The notes beneath the pieces were generated by a model. The model was given only the letters and a program-made list of their open reading frames with translations, did not search any database and was not told the origin of the DNA. Positions 1-13,675 of a stretch of 64,000 nucleotides of DNA are shown piece by piece. A program made the translations under genes and the position numbers. Each line of letters begins with the position of its first letter. Positions within the stretch are counted from its first letter, which is position 1. The DNA comes from Oenanthe sinensis (Eukaryota > Streptophyta > Magnoliopsida > Apiales > Apiaceae), in NCBI GenBank assembly GCA_028671895.1, contig CM053794.1, positions 43,726,501 through 43,790,500 of the forward strand, written 5' to 3'.

Positions 1-408
1 AGTGTGACGAGGAAAAGAAGATCAATAATTCAAAATGCATTTGCCACAAACAGAAATATCTTATATGTAATAAGAAAAAACACAAGGAATATAAATTTTA
101 AGAAATGTTGGGCTGAACTGTCTACGTCTCTACCGGAGTTTCCTGCCATCCACTAAACCATTACTCCCTATCATAGGATGATTTTGACAAAAAAATAAGC
201 TTGGCTCATCAACTTATACAAGAACTTTGGAGTCCAGCTGAAATCTTTACTTGATCAAAAGCCAGGCATAGTTGTACAATATTTTTCCAGGCAGTCAACT
301 CAAGAGAACTTTCTACACTTCTGCAAGTACACTAGATTACATGTTTGTTTGGTTGACAAAAAAGATAACTGAGAAGTTGAAATTTCTCTGAAGTGACACT
401 TTATGGAG

Positions 409-542
409 TTGTTTGGTTGGCACAAACAGGGGAAGTGAGAGTCCCTTAGAAGTTTGAATCCCCCTCAAACATCTCCCCTTGGTATCTTACACTTCCCATG
501 GGAAGTTAACTCCTATATGCCAAATTGCCAACCAAACAAAAT
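409..542. mobile_element. Small MITE-like inverted repeat downstream of ASG2
   Basis: The ends read TTGTTTGGTTGGCA on the left and its near complement TGCCAACCAAACAA on the right, with a smaller internal inverted repeat (GGGGAAGTGAGAG against CTTCCC). Length and the TTTGGTTGG terminus resemble Tourist-type MITEs. No clean target duplication was found. The rest of 1-822 shows no gene; it is presumably the 3' UTR and downstream flank of the ASG2-like gene. Confidence 0.4.
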
Positions 543-822
543 TTCTTACTTCCTAGATATTATAACTTTCAGTGGAATTGCAACTTCTACAGGAAATAAC
601 TTACTATTGCAAATCAAACAAGCACTAAAATCCACATCAGGGTACCCATTATTGAAAGAACAATATATGATAGCAACACTAAACGCTCATTTGAAAATTG
701 TACATGGATAACAGTGATTTTTAGAGATACGAGACTTCCTGTAAATGCAAGATACATAATTATCACAGAAATCATCTACTCACAAGATTAAGTTAGGTAC
801 CTATTCAATTTGGTTTGCAAGT

Positions 823-904
823 TTAGCTCTGTGTACACTCAAATGGGTGAAGGGTCCCTTCTGTAAACTCGTGCATCCGAAACCTCTCCAAAAGCTCAAA
901 CGGT
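823..904 (-). other. ASG2: Terminal coding exon with CaaX farnesylation motif
   Basis: After acceptor TTCCAG (910-905) an 82-nt exon continues the reading frame left open by the CT at the end of exon 18. It encodes PFELLERFRMHEFTEGTLHP, then FECTQS and TAA. CTQS fits the CaaX consensus for protein farnesyltransferase, which is the known modification of ASG2. The exon is about 1.27 kb from its neighbour and too short for ORF-based gene finding, so it is easily missed. Confidence 0.9.
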
Positions 905-3174
905 CTGGAAAGTAAACCAGTAAACGTGGTACTATAAGTCAATGATCAAAACATGGATAAACGTGATACTACAATATGTAAAAAAAGCTATATGGTGAAA
1001 TTATAATGTACAGTTTTAATAATGTAAATAGTGATGATATGAAAATTATGTTCTGCATTGCAAATGTTCACAAGTATGTTTCGGGCTTTCAGTTACTTTT
1101 GGGATAATTTCAAGCCTAATAAAGTACATTTGAGTTTGTTAGAACACTAGAGCACAACTCAATTTGTGCAACCTGTGCTATCCTGGGAACAGTATTCTAA
1201 ATCAGATACAATACACCATAAAATTTGGTAATAGATAAATCTAGTTCCAGATCTCAGTTCTGCGTGTCATTTATGTGCTCCCTGCAACATGTCTTACCTT
1301 GATGCACTAGGGTGTTACACAATCCTATCATCGCTTTTTTCCTTCCAATATTTTTCTATTGGAGCTTCCCTCATACCCTTTATCGAGCATAATGAAGCCA
1401 GATGTGATCATTTCATATATAAAAGCTCGAAAGGTTATGAATTGATTGACAAGTCCCAGCCGCTTCATATCAGAAAGAAAGTAAATTTCTTTTAGGACAG
1501 CACCACCTCTCTTTATTGACTGACTTAGCCCTCTCTTGCAGCTAAAGGAAGAATTGTTTTCGAATAAGCTGTTTGAAGGAATCTCTCCATGGTACTAGCT
1601 AGGCAAGACAGCAACCAATCCTAGAACTACAAGATGATAGAAGCATCCTAAAGTCCTAGCACAAGCTAATAGCATCAATATTTGTACGATCTCAGTAAGC
1701 ATAAAAAACAATGAGATACCAAGATAGTGTCTATGAATGTTAGTCACTTAGTTCTCTGAGGATCTATTAGGATCCTAGGTTTTTGGGATCGTAGTGCAAC
1801 AATGAAACCTAGGTTTTACAAGATTTGAGGTAGTCATCCTAAGCCCTTGCTGTCAGAATCAAATAATCTTGTTTATTAATGTTCTAGAGCTCTGCTGCCG
1901 ACTTAACAATTATACATTTGTAATGATACTTGTAGTTCAAGCGTCTCTATGATTGACAAACCTGGACCAGAAATGAAATTAGTGAATCAGGACTTTCTCA
2001 TTCCTGCTGGTAGATACTTTTTATATCACATACTAATCTGCCAGATTTTGGAGGAAACTCAAGTTAACCTAAGGCTGCCTACTGCACATCAACCTAGGTA
2101 GAACAAGAGTCTCTGCTGATTGCTAGAGTGTAATTGTATTTTATTTTTGCACAACAAATATTTATATATAGTCCTTACAGCATTGCTTCACGGTTACGAC
2201 ACAGTCTCCGCTGATTGCTTTCCATGACATCCAAGACATCTGCAGTCTCTGGTCCCGCTGCTCCACCGGCCACAATGGATGCAACTGAAGCACTCGGCGT
2301 CCAAATCTATTTTTGAAATAATCCCTGGTTAAATAGTTCCCCCGGTAATAACGTTGAACAAGGTTAAAAATATTTTACCTTGATAGTATTATCAATCCCG
2401 CTAGTAGCAATGGTGCAATCAAATGGATGGCACTGCACACAGTTCACGACTGGGAGGAGAAAATTGATTTATAATGGTTTGACAAAGTTAGAAATATATT
2501 TAAAAATCATAGAATAAGTTTAAAAGAGACTTGCCAGCTTCATCACCAACAAGCACTTTTATCAGTCTACCAGTTCTTTTTTCCCAAATAAACCACCTGC
2601 CATCATCACTTCCACTAGCAACATAATCACCTGCACTTTCAACAGATGTTCAATTACATATTTACTTATAGATTACAATCTGATTACATATAATATTACC
2701 TGATCATACATTTGTAAGATATCTCATTAAACATCAACATAATAATAGTACTATTTCATTAAAAAATCTGATTATCCAGTAACATACGTAAAGTAATATA
2801 CTTCCTCCATCCCATAATTTTAATCTTATTTTGACTTTTAAAGGTCAAATTGATCATTTCTGACTAATAAATTAATTATATCATATAAGATAATTATAAT
2901 AATTATTCAAAAAAATATCACTTAAAACACAGGTTAATCTATTATAAATAAGAATTTGTAAATTTATAAATTTATAAATCAATAATTTTTAATTCTAAGT
3001 CAAAGTTTGGTCAATTTGACTTTTTAAAAGTCAAATGAGACAAAAATATTTAATTGTTTATTAACTAGTTATTCACTTTTTAATTACTTTTATATCAAAA
3101 AAATAATTAGAATGGTAACATAACATCAGTAAGAATAACCAAGTTTATTTACACTTGCAATAATATATACTACG

Positions 3175-3209
<35 letters not shown>

Positions 3210-6200
3210 ACATAAATTTATAATTGAAACTTTCCATGTAGATGTAATAGGCGCCATACAGATACTATGACAGACTGCAGGTATCATCGCGCTATACCAA
3301 TCTCGAGGACCACAGGCGCTGCTGCACCCCCTTAATAACCTCGTTTCCATCTCTCTATATTGGTTTGGCACAGACCTAGATTTATCTATTTCTAATATAA
3401 GCTTTTATAATATGTACAAGTTGTAATTGGTATCTATTGAATGCAAGAGAAAATTTTAAAATCATATTTACTGATACGAGAAATGAAAATATAGCACAGG
3501 GATGACATGAAAAGTGGAAGAAGAAATACACAAGAAGAGAAGAGATTTTAAGAGGAAGAAAGGCGATGAGGAAGTGTAAAGGTGGGACAAGATTTAAAGT
3601 TTAACATGGAAGAGAAAATTCTGGGAAATCATGTTTACAATCTAAATTTATTAAGTTGGCGATACCGAGTATTTTCTCTATTATATATACATAATAGTAA
3701 AAGAAAGGCATTCAAGTGGGGACCATGGAACCTACTTAGCTCTACCAATGTGTACAAGCAGAAGCAGGCACAATGAGAGAGAGGGGCAAACACACACTGT
3801 ACAGGACAGAGGGACAAACACACACTGTACAAAACTGACTGAAATTCCTCACCATTAAGTTAAAATAATGACATACCTCGTTCACCGAGAAAACTCGCTT
3901 GTTTTATGTCAGTCCCCACATTACAGTGGCCAGCATATCTTTGCTTCATATCTATGACAGCCTCAGGCTGCAATAGCACATGGAAGCACAAAACAGTTGA
4001 AAAAGAAATATGAGAAATTTTTAAATCATATGCATAAGAGCCACAAAAAAAATATTCATAATTTGCATAGCGTGCTGGACATCAAATTTTCTCAATATCT
4101 CCACACTTCATAAAGTAATTATAAAACAAATAACAACGAAAGATAGCAGAATACATACTACTTGGAACAATGCATCATCACTTGAATTGATAATTGTATA
4201 GCATAAGTGCATAACTACCAGATTTGCAGAATATTATTGCAATCCCAGACTGGAGCTCCAGTAGTCGCATATATTAGCTCTATCTAGCACCAACTTTGCT
4301 TCTCAATAATTAGTACAAGGAAGAATTATTTGGCCAATTCATCTAAAACATCCTCAAAAATTGACCAAACTACGCTCTTACTATTCAATATTCTGCTTCC
4401 ACAGGTCTGCAGAAACAGCAAAGCGGCTAAGCCATTCTAATTATATGATAACAGTTCCTTGTCATGAAACTTTACCAATCCCACAATAGGAAGATCCAAC
4501 TAGTAAGATAATAGGAAGAAAGGAAAGGAAGGCTTGAGAATATGTATATACAATTTATTAATTTAATATCTGTGCAATACACGGGTTACTTTTAATATTT
4601 ATTATCTTATTGTTTATAATTTAATGTTTCTGTTATAAAAATATAGTATAGATGTACAGAAAAACACATACATCATATAAAGAAAATCAGGACCTGTCGG
4701 AATTACTTTAGAAGCAACAGAGGATAGTTACGAAAGAAATATTGAGGTCATAAAGAATGTGTTTTTAATCCTTACAGCTAGAAAAAAATAGGGAATCCAT
4801 GTTTAAGACATGAAAAAAAGGGCTCAACCTGGTAAGTTTTTCCATCATTTTGAGAGGCAGGGGATCCAATAGAACCATTTGACTGATCCGCACTTATGGA
4901 TGATTCATCTTTTCCGTGGATTCTTAAATTTATACTTTGATGGACCACGTCTGTTTCAGTATCATGTCCTTCATCACCTGATACCGATGTTTCAAAATCA
5001 AACTCCAATTCCTCATCATAATCAGAATCTTCTCTCTCCGATCTCGGATCATCTGGTGAAGAATCAATATATGCTTCAGAACGATAGAGGATATCACTTA
5101 ATGATAGTGTTCCTTTAGCTCGAGATTCAGTTGTAGGAGCTCCATTATTCAATTTCTTTTTCTCAGATTCAGCTGACACTGCAACAGTATAGTATACTGT
5201 GTATGAGAATATTACTACAATCACAACAAGATTAACACATACTGGTACAGACCAGAAGAATATTTCGCTTCGACCCGAATAAATTCTCAATCAACACTTA
5301 TTACATTTATGTCAATATACAAGTTGCTTCGTTTAACTGAAGTCTTTTTTCATCTGAATTTCAACTTGCCATTCATTAGTTGTAAATCTAATACCCCTAC
5401 ATTTGAACCCTCTTATTTACATATATTTGTAAAATAATAAAAACATAGGTGAACTCTGACCAATTACCATAGTGACATAGTCCTCCTGATCAAAATTCAC
5501 TATTAATTATACTTTTATTATAAGCAAGCATTTAAATGTGCACATTCAATCATCATGGTTCAGTAATAAGGAAGACTAACTATATACAACATAATAAATA
5601 TGGTGCCAACTGAAAAATGAATATTAAGTATTCATCTAGAGAGTACTTTTAATTTGATAAGGTTTAGACGACATGAATAAAGAATAAAATGGCATGTTAC
5701 ATCGTCACTAACCTGCACCAAGCTCCTCTCGTATAGATTCCACTGTTCTTCTGATTTCTGAATTTGATGGAGCCAGTGCTTCAGCTGCAATAGCGAAGTC
5801 TAGTGCTTCCTTATGCTTTCTTAACTGCCCAATAGCAACAATAGAAGACGAGAAATTAACCATGAAATCGCCTTAAAATTTGATAAAGTTGCAGGAGTAA
5901 ATGGTAACTGCTAGTTAATTAGTTCTCCTTTTGGATAGTGGAGTGTGTGCTTTCCTGTTAGATTAAACAGATGTCGAGATACTTTTACATCAACTTGATC
6001 ATCAATAAGATTCTCAAATTTCATAAATATACATCATATACGTGTATTTACATACAGCTATTCTTTTTTATACACACAAACCCACACCCAGAGAGAGAGA
6101 GAGAATCCTTTCTGAACAATCTCAAAAAAACAAAAAAGTGAAATATATATCCTATCCAACAAGCATCATAAAATAACGTATAATATCACAAGTTCACAGA

Positions 6201-9200
6201 AGCACTTCTCATGGAGACCGGGCATTAACACAGAAGATCAAAGTTATTCATGACTAGATCTACCAAGATCCGATGTAGTTCTTCCAAGATAACTGCAGCA
6301 AACAGCTAAAGAACCAATATAATATATTTTTTAAAAAGTTATTACACATACCAGGGTAAAGGCTTTAGAGATACAATGGAGTGCCCTAAATGAAGAAGAA
6401 TCAATCTTTCTAGCCCTCTGACAATCTCTTATTGCCATATGAGCATCGTTTTTCCAGTTTCGCTGTATCGAAAGTTAGGATTTGATCAATCAGAGACGTT
6501 TATGAAAAGGAATAATATAAAATGAATAAAGAATTCTACAATCTTATATACAACCCATTATGAGTAAACCTTGAGAAGTAAGGATGCACGTATACACAGA
6601 CATTCATGCATCAACATAGATCCAATCTCGTGCCCATGCCCATCCAAGACTTCGTTACAAGCTTCAATAGCATAATAACAGTTTGTCCCCTCTTTTAAAG
6701 ATTTTTCCGCTATCTGGACTAATTTCCGGCACTTGTCGAGCTGCGTCAATTGCAGTAAACTTCAAGCTAAGTAGGAGAAATACTAAGACATTCTTCATTG
6801 TCCAGCTAAGAACAGTTGAAAAAAAAATACTAAAATACATGTTTTGAGGGAAACAAGAATCACACACCCCGGAAACAATGTTTCTTTTTTTTGGGAAACC
6901 ATTTGGGAAGACCCTAGACACTGAAGACTTTAATTCCACTCCGTTAAGAATGGGATTCAAACTCATAAGCTTTAGGGAATCTCCGGATGTATATCGCATA
7001 GCACTCTCACTGGCTGCCAAAACATACAATGCCAAAAATGAACAATGATGTCTTCATATTGCTAACTATAACCTGTTCTGTTAGAAACAAAGATGTTGTT
7101 CTCTTTCATCATCTATTCATTTTCACTTAATTCGCTCCGTCATTCATGAGTCCATCCCACCCTGTTTCCCACACAACCATCAAAGAAATTCTAAAACATT
7201 CAAAAATTGCATAATCGGTTGGTTAACCAATTAGGGACCGTTTGGTTGGGGGTAATCAGTAAAGGGAAAGGGAAACAACCACACTCATTCATTCCCTTTG
7301 TTGTTGTTTGTTTTATAAAAAGAACCATTCCCTTTGACCCTTTTAAATTTTGGGATTACCCAAAACTCTTCCACTCTCATTCCCCAACTCTCCCAAGGTA
7401 TTTCTTTTTCTTTTCCTTTATCTCTTTCTCTCTCTCATACACTCACCCACTTCCAACCTCCACATAATTACATCTTATATCAATCCTAAAAATAATAATT
7501 TTCTCAAAATAATTTATTAAAAAATAATTATTTATTTCGTTTCCGGATAAAACCAAACAAGGAAAACAATTCAAGGCCTTTCTTTTCCTTTCTCTTTAAT
7601 TCCCTTTCTAAACACCATTTCCTTTCCCCCATGTAAACCAAACACACCCTTAATATGTTAACAAACTAACAATACCAAGAAAACATGAAAGCTTCGGAAA
7701 GAAATGCATACAAGGATCCATATCCATTAAATAAACATGCTCTCCACTATAGTTAAGAAGCACTTCATCTCCATTTGGACTAAATGCAACGTGGGTTAAG
7801 TGCAAGCTAGCAATCCCCTGAAAGACGAGAAGCTGAATTAAACCTTATATAACTTTGGAAAGAAAAAGGTTAGCTAGAAATTAAGGTGTGTGGGTTTGTG
7901 TGTATAACTGTATATGTAAATATGTGTGTGTGTGTGTGTGTGTGTGTATTCAATTAAGGAATAAATGTAGATATTTGGATCCTGTCTTAGGGTCATTTTA
8001 GCAATTTCAGTGTTTAAATTTTTAGTTGCCAAATTTATATGGTTGGTGATGAAATCTTATTATGTCATTTACAACACTACATACAGCTAAATGATCTGTT
8101 CTAAAGACTTCCATACCATCATAACATCTCACCTGTGTTAAAAGTAAATTGCACTTTACATGCCTAAAGTCGTGCTTAGCATTTTGGTGGGCGGAGGGAC
8201 GGAGGGGCGGAGAGGAGGCAATAAATTGGGGTTTATCGGGACCAATGCTACGAACTTCAAGAATACAATGGGATCTTCGGAAGGTTGATCATTATGAGTC
8301 TTGCAATGATTGGGGAGTTCAATGGCAAAAAGAAGGGGATTCATTATCTCGTTATTTATTACAAATCAGTGAAATGACATTTCCATTTTGAACCAACTCA
8401 TAGTAGACTATTTTAATCTTTCAAGATAATCTGCTTCCAACATTTAGAGGAAATATGGTTTGTTTAGGATTCTAAATACTAAACCGTCTTTTTCGTCAGA
8501 ATTAAGTGATATATGCCACGTAATTTTTTAACGGTATACTATTCAATTGATAGATAATGGATTACCACATAAAATAAAGTCCACACTAGGATATACAAGA
8601 CTGAAACAGGTAAAGATTTAAGAAAAGAAGTGTTACTGACACGATCTGAAAGATGCATTGGACAGAAGTAATTGACACATGGAGGTGGTGACAACTTTTT
8701 CATGGAAGAAGATAGTGGCGGCAGCATACGTCTATCATATAAACGAGCGAAGGCATCACTGCAGTCATAATGATAGATCAGGAAATAATGCCAGATTGAT
8801 TAGAGAAAGTTCTAAAACAATTGGCATAACAAAAACACGAAGTACCTGCCACCGACAACGAGCAAATGAGGCCTAGTAGAACTTATATCAAAAGTTTTCA
8901 GTGCGAGAGGTTGCTTAGGAGTATCAGATAAAGACTTTTTAGCCCCACATCGCAAATCAAGCTGGGATCAAGCACTAAATATATTACAACCACATAACAT
9001 ATATCAATTCAGTAAAACATAAAGATGGAAATAGGTGCAAAATCGGAAAGTATAACAAATTTAGATTAGAAATACATGCTAAAATTTAGAGCAGATTCAA
9101 ATGTGCACTCCAATGGGAAACGGATTTGTGTATGTACGTGCGTGTGTATTTAAACAAAACATTCCTGTTCCACTCGTCAAAGAAACAAATATAAATGTCC

Positions 9201-12200
9201 TGGAAAATGCAAAAGTAAAAAAGGAACTCAGCACTGTCACTGGAATCCCATTTCAAGGATCTAAGACAAGACATGGAACTGCAAAAAAAACAGGTTTAGT
9301 TTATGCAGCACTCATACTCATATTATGTAGACAAGGCTCATTTCCATTGTACTTTGATGGAAGTAAATTCTACAATTCTTCGTTCACCAATCGTTAATTC
9401 TTCACTCACCCACATAAGATATGATGTAGGACGGATAAAGGAGAAGAATACAACCACAAAGAAATCACTGTTTTTTACCATCAGTCAGTAATAAATTTCA
9501 ATCTCACTAATAATGTAAAATCATATGGTATCCATTAAATTTTAGAACATGGAAAACAAGGCCCTAATATGAAGTAAAGCAGTTCTAATTGATATCTGTT
9601 TCCCAATTAGTTACACAAACACAAGTAAATAAAGGAAACAATTAGTTTGATAACTCTACTGCCATCAATATTTACCCGATATAATATAATTAAAATACAT
9701 ATTTAAGTGCCGCTAAATTTATATCTAACTAATAACCAAACCAAACACACCCATTGTATCCTACTTGTGTAATAGCATAGTTCATATACAAATCCAATTT
9801 TTAATGTACTGCAAAGGCTTTGCTGTACCTGCTGTATTTGCAGACACTTGCAAGTCAATCATTCTATTAGTTCAAAACTAAAGCTTAAATCCGAACTGAT
9901 CATACCCAGCAACTTCATTCCATTACAATTGTTATCGAGTTCAAGCACGAATAAATGGCCACCAAGCCTGAGAAATAAGATAGTAATACATACTAAAATA
10001 TTGCGACATTCTTGATGAGCAGATCCAATGGGAGGACAAGATGCACCTTCCCGAAGATCATGCTGCCTCAAAGTGCCATCTTCACTGGCACTCCAGACCA
10101 CATTAGGATTTCCAGCTTCCACCTAAATTAAGAACATCATTGCAGATGAGCAAATATTTTAGTTAGCAAAGTGTAGCATAGGTAACCAAACCTTAAGTTA
10201 ACCTCTTCCTTCGGTGCACCTCATGAGAAAAATTCTAGCACAACAATTTTCACTGAAAAATCTGCGGTGATGTAGATACTTACAGTTGTTGTTATTGATA
10301 AATTTTTTGACTTTAAATGTGAAACAATGATATTTTTTGACGTACTCCCCAAAGTCTCATTCTATTATTTCCATTTTTTTAACTCACATTTTCATTTCAA
10401 TGTTCCAAACACTAGTGAACAGACATCTTACCGCTAGTTTTTTAACTCTTCTGGTGTGACATTGAAAGATTGCTGATGGATTTATAGCATTCTCTTCGTG
10501 TCCTTCGCCACCAAGACGAGACAAATGAAAAAGGCGTACCTGGAAAATACCAATACTTTTAGTCAACTCGAATAAGCATAATCCACTTGGTACAAGGAGA
10601 AAGTCATGGCAAATAAAGGTGAACCCGTAAAGACATTACTTCAGCATCTCCTGCACCAGACACTACTAGATCATCTGAAGTTTCAGGAACAAATTTAGTG
10701 CAGAATATGTTAGCAGTATGACCAGTTTCCACAGATTGTAAAAGCTTATGGTCTGAATAACTCCATATGTTAATCTGCAAAAACACAAACATCTCTAAAT
10801 CATAATTCTTAAAAAATAGCGAAACATATAAAAAAAATGTGAACTTCTGCGTCAAAGTTTTAAATCAAAAAATCTTCACAAATTTCCATAGTTTTAAGCA
10901 TTTTTCAAAACTTCCCAAGATTTTTTTTTAACTTGATGTCTTCAAAAAGACAGTCTTTCTACTCCAAAGAGTAGGGATAAGGTCTCTGCATACATCTTAT
11001 CATCCCCAAACTCTTACTTCCAAGTGGGACATACTAAGTTTGTTTGGTTCAGTTTGGACCATATCTCTACATGTGAATCAAATTATATGAAGGAAAAATA
11101 GTGCTGAAGTATACTCGTGTATCATCAGATCCAGATATCAAAAGAGATCCACTTGAATTCCAAGAAACAGCATTCACACAACCCAGGTGCCCCTGCGTAA
11201 GAATATGAACATAATTATTGTAAGATCTGGCAGACTGGCATAGAAGTATATAAATATGATGACAGCATGACCCAGATGTATGGCATCATTACTTCAAGAA
11301 ATTAATAATCCGATAGGAACCCAAAACATGATTCGGTTATTCAAGCTCAAACCCAGCTCTATGAACTCTGAATGTATTCGGCTAAAGGTCAACTTGTTAG
11401 TGTCTGAACTAGGCCCTGCAAGATCGAGCAGGTCTGACACTGGGTTTTACTATGTTTTACTATTTACTATGAACATATTTGGCTCAAGGTTGACTCGTTA
11501 GTGTCCGAACTAGGCCCAACAAGCTGGAGCAGCTCTGACTCGTTAGTGAATGTAAGGTTATCTATCAGACAACTGGAATACATTATAATCATGCTTTTTG
11601 TTAGTCCCATTTTCGATCTGTTGCTCAAACTTAACATTGTATAAGGACTATAAGCAACAGAAGCAGTACAAAAGCACTATGGACCCAGATGTTTGATGAT
11701 TCAGTTGCAAGTTGGAACTCAGTTCAGTTATGTTTCATCCATTTAACCCTATTAAATAAGGTTTGAAGTTCCACAAACCTCCAATTCCTTTTCCAGGGAG
11801 AGTCTCCGTACCAGCGATGAATGCATCTGCAATCTATGATCAATGTCCTGCAAGAAATACGTAACATAAAAGACAATAATTCAGCAAAGGTTGATAGTAA
11901 CGCTGCAAGTAAACCTCACAATGAGATTCGTAATACAATTGAATTTTCGATAAAAGCTCGGGAATAAACCTGGATTGTCACATACTAAGTAATTTGTCTA
12001 TATATCAAGCTTATAAACACAAAACATTAGCCTCGGTAAATTATTTATTGGCAACCTAAATCAAGTTGATCAATTCTTATCAATTATACATCCTGTTAAA
12101 ACAAATTATTGTTCAACAATATCATCATCAAACAACAAGAGTTAATTCAGCAATAATTGAACATATATAACATCGAAATTAAATTAAATTTAACGATGAT

Positions 12201-12297
12201 GAGAAAATATGAAAGAGAGGCGTACAGAGCGAGCGTGGAGAGAGCGATGGTCGATGAAATGAGAGATGTTGCCATCGTGAAAAGGAAAGGCGTCCAT
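823..12297 (-). CDS. ASG2: WD40-TPR protein, ASG2/WDTC1 family (DWD substrate receptor)
   Basis: Nineteen exons can be joined in frame (12297-12226, 11847-11779, 11192-11115, 10774-10640, 10539-10432, 10122-9994, 8961-8846, 8758-8641, 7817-7712, 7013-6868, 6740-6570, 6462-6352, 5824-5713, 5178-4829, 3967-3877, 2630-2535, 2449-2379, 2306-2179, 904-823), giving about 762 residues, close to Arabidopsis ASG2. N-terminal WD40 repeats cover about residues 50-330, with DWD-box-like ends (TLRQHDLR, ARLYDRR). TPR-like helices follow at about 360-490, then a Ser/Asp/Glu-rich linker at about 510-600 and two more WD repeats (SGSDDGRWFIWEKR, TSGIDNTIKIW). The C-terminus is FECTQS, a CaaX box. Family knowledge: ASG2 binds DDB1 in CUL4 E3 ligases, is farnesylated and dampens ABA responses in seeds. 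Odd points: a GC-AG intron after exon 16 and a last intron of about 1.27 kb. The assignment is strong; exon borders come from consensus sites and frame, without transcripts. Confidence 0.92.
905..2178 (-). other. Last intron of the ASG2-like gene
   Basis: The intron starts with donor GTAAGG at 2178 and ends with acceptor AG at 905. No coding signal is visible inside it. Read through the donor, the upstream frame is ATG CTG TAA, so an unspliced transcript stops at once at 2177-2175. Confidence 0.85.
2801..3050. mobile_element. Stowaway-like MITE, right terminus degraded
   Basis: It begins at a TA dinucleotide with CTTCCTCCATCCCATAATTT, the Stowaway-type terminus seen in several other copies in this window. 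An internal inverted repeat follows (TTGACTTTTAAAGGTCAA against TTTGACTTTTTAAAAGTCAA). The matching right terminus is eroded, so the right boundary is approximate. It lies in an intron of the ASG2-like gene. Confidence 0.5.
3175..3210. repeat. Compound microsatellite (TA)n(TG)n
   Basis: A run of alternating TA passes directly into about nine TG units within an ASG2 intron. A second GT run of about 12 units is at 7922-7948, in another intron of the same gene. Confidence 0.9.
7234..7649. mobile_element. Tourist-like (PIF/Harbinger) MITE in an ASG2 intron
   Basis: The left end is GGGACCGTTTGGTT and the right end is the complement of GGGTGTGTTTGGTT. The flanks are TTA on both sides (7231-7233 and 7650-7652), the 3-bp TSD expected of PIF/Harbinger. 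The interior is non-coding and AT/pyrimidine-rich. It sits in the intron between exons 9 and 10 of the ASG2-like gene. Confidence 0.7.
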
Positions 12298-12474
12298 TGA
12301 TGATCGCCACAAAACCCTAGAATTGAACACCAGTTGAGAGCGAGTGATGATGAGTAAGTGTGTGCCTGTGTGGTATGTAATTAACAGTGATCTATTGTGT
12401 GTCGCGGAAAGAAATTGATGGGGATAGATAGGGAGAAGAGTTGGTTCGGTTGTTTTCACATCAGCAGCAGCACC

Positions 12475-12495
12475 GTGTCATCATATATATGGGAC
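12475..12495 (-). promoter_or_regulatory. Candidate TATA element of the ASG2-like gene
   Basis: On the minus strand a CATATATATG stretch lies about 190 nt upstream of the start codon, with AT-rich DNA beyond it. Position and composition fit a core promoter; the start of transcription cannot be read from sequence. Confidence 0.35.
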
Positions 12496-12499
12496 GAAT

Positions 12500-13463
12500 T
12501 GAGTCGGTTATCACCGCCTTCAGCTAAAACAAAAATATTTTAATTTGTGCTTGTCAAAAAATGATTTTAATTTGTGGGATATTCATATATATTAGTAATA
12601 TATTATTTATTTATTTTATTTTATTTTATATATTTCATAAATTTATTAAATATTAATATTAATAATTTTTTTCTTTTAGTCATTTTTAAATTTTTAATCC
12701 TGATAATTAATTACATTATTTTTTTAATACTAATTATATATAGAATATAATGAAAGCATGATTTAAATTATTGGATTAATTGGTCAAATTTAACTCGAAC
12801 TTAATTTAAAATCGCCCAATTTTTTATTATTGATTATAATATACATGGAATTGCAATGGGAGATACCAATTTCATCATATTTATTTAACAGAATGAAATT
12901 TCATTATGACATCAAATTGAGAACTTAAAATAAGTTAATTATTTCATATATTTTTTTACATATTTTCATTTTTTAAGATAAATTTTTGTTTTAAAATTTT
13001 AAAACCAAATATTATTTTGAAAATAAAAAATAAGTTACTTATTTTCAAAAAAAGTACATACATATATACTTTTTTTGAAAATAGACACTTATTTTCAAAA
13101 AATAAGTGGAAACAAACGGGGCCTGAATAAGGCGGTTATTTAACTCAAATATAATCATTAGTTATAGAGAATTCATAAACAAACATCGTTATATATTAAT
13201 TAAATTTCAACCGACAACATTTTAAGCAAAATGCACAACAATTCTAATGTATTATTATTTATAGTTCAAATGATAAAATTTCAAATTTATGTATATATAC
13301 AGTGCTACATGAACCACCATTAAATCATTAAAAAAAACCACCTTATTACGATAAATGGAGAATACAATTATCAAACATTTTGATAAATTATCGAATTATA
13401 TATGTTGTATTTGAACAAACCTTCAAATTTATCACATTTTTCAAACAAATCATCATAAATACC
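12500..13463. other. AT-rich intergenic DNA
   Basis: There is no plausible coding region. The stretch at 12990-13125 contains an inverted repeat of ATAAGTnACTTATTTTCAAA type ending AACAAACGGGGCC, similar to the MITE at 63529, and is probably an old degraded copy. Confidence 0.5.
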
Positions 13464-13662
13464 AGTCAAAATAGAGCTTACACAAGAGAGCAACAGTAAC
13501 TTGGAGAAGAAGAAGTGTATTTTCTTAATGAAAATGTTTAAAAAAAAACAGTTTAGCTAATAGCCACTCTATATATTTTTTTTTAAAAGTTACTAACACT
13601 ACTTCATATATACCAAACTTGTTGAGCTGTCTAGTGAGCTGACAGTAGTAACTTGAGTAATA
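13464..13662 (-). repeat. 3' LTR of the copia element
   Basis: It matches 18433-18632 over its full length with scattered substitutions and indels. The terminal TG and CA dinucleotides have mutated (AG at 13464-13465, TA at 13661-13662). Confidence 0.9.
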
Positions 13663-13675
13663 TCCCCCTCAAGTT
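13663..13675 (-). promoter_or_regulatory. Polypurine tract
   Basis: On the minus strand AACTTGAGGGGGA directly precedes the 3' LTR, the usual site for plus-strand priming. Confidence 0.8.

Noticed and set aside
454..711. 85-aa ORF at the left edge
   Set aside because: It overlaps a MITE-like inverted repeat and has no family features.
8149..8391. 80-aa plus-strand ORF with a G-rich stretch
   Set aside because: It lies in an intron of the ASG2-like gene on the opposite strand, has no motif, and the G runs are too few for a convincing quadruplex.
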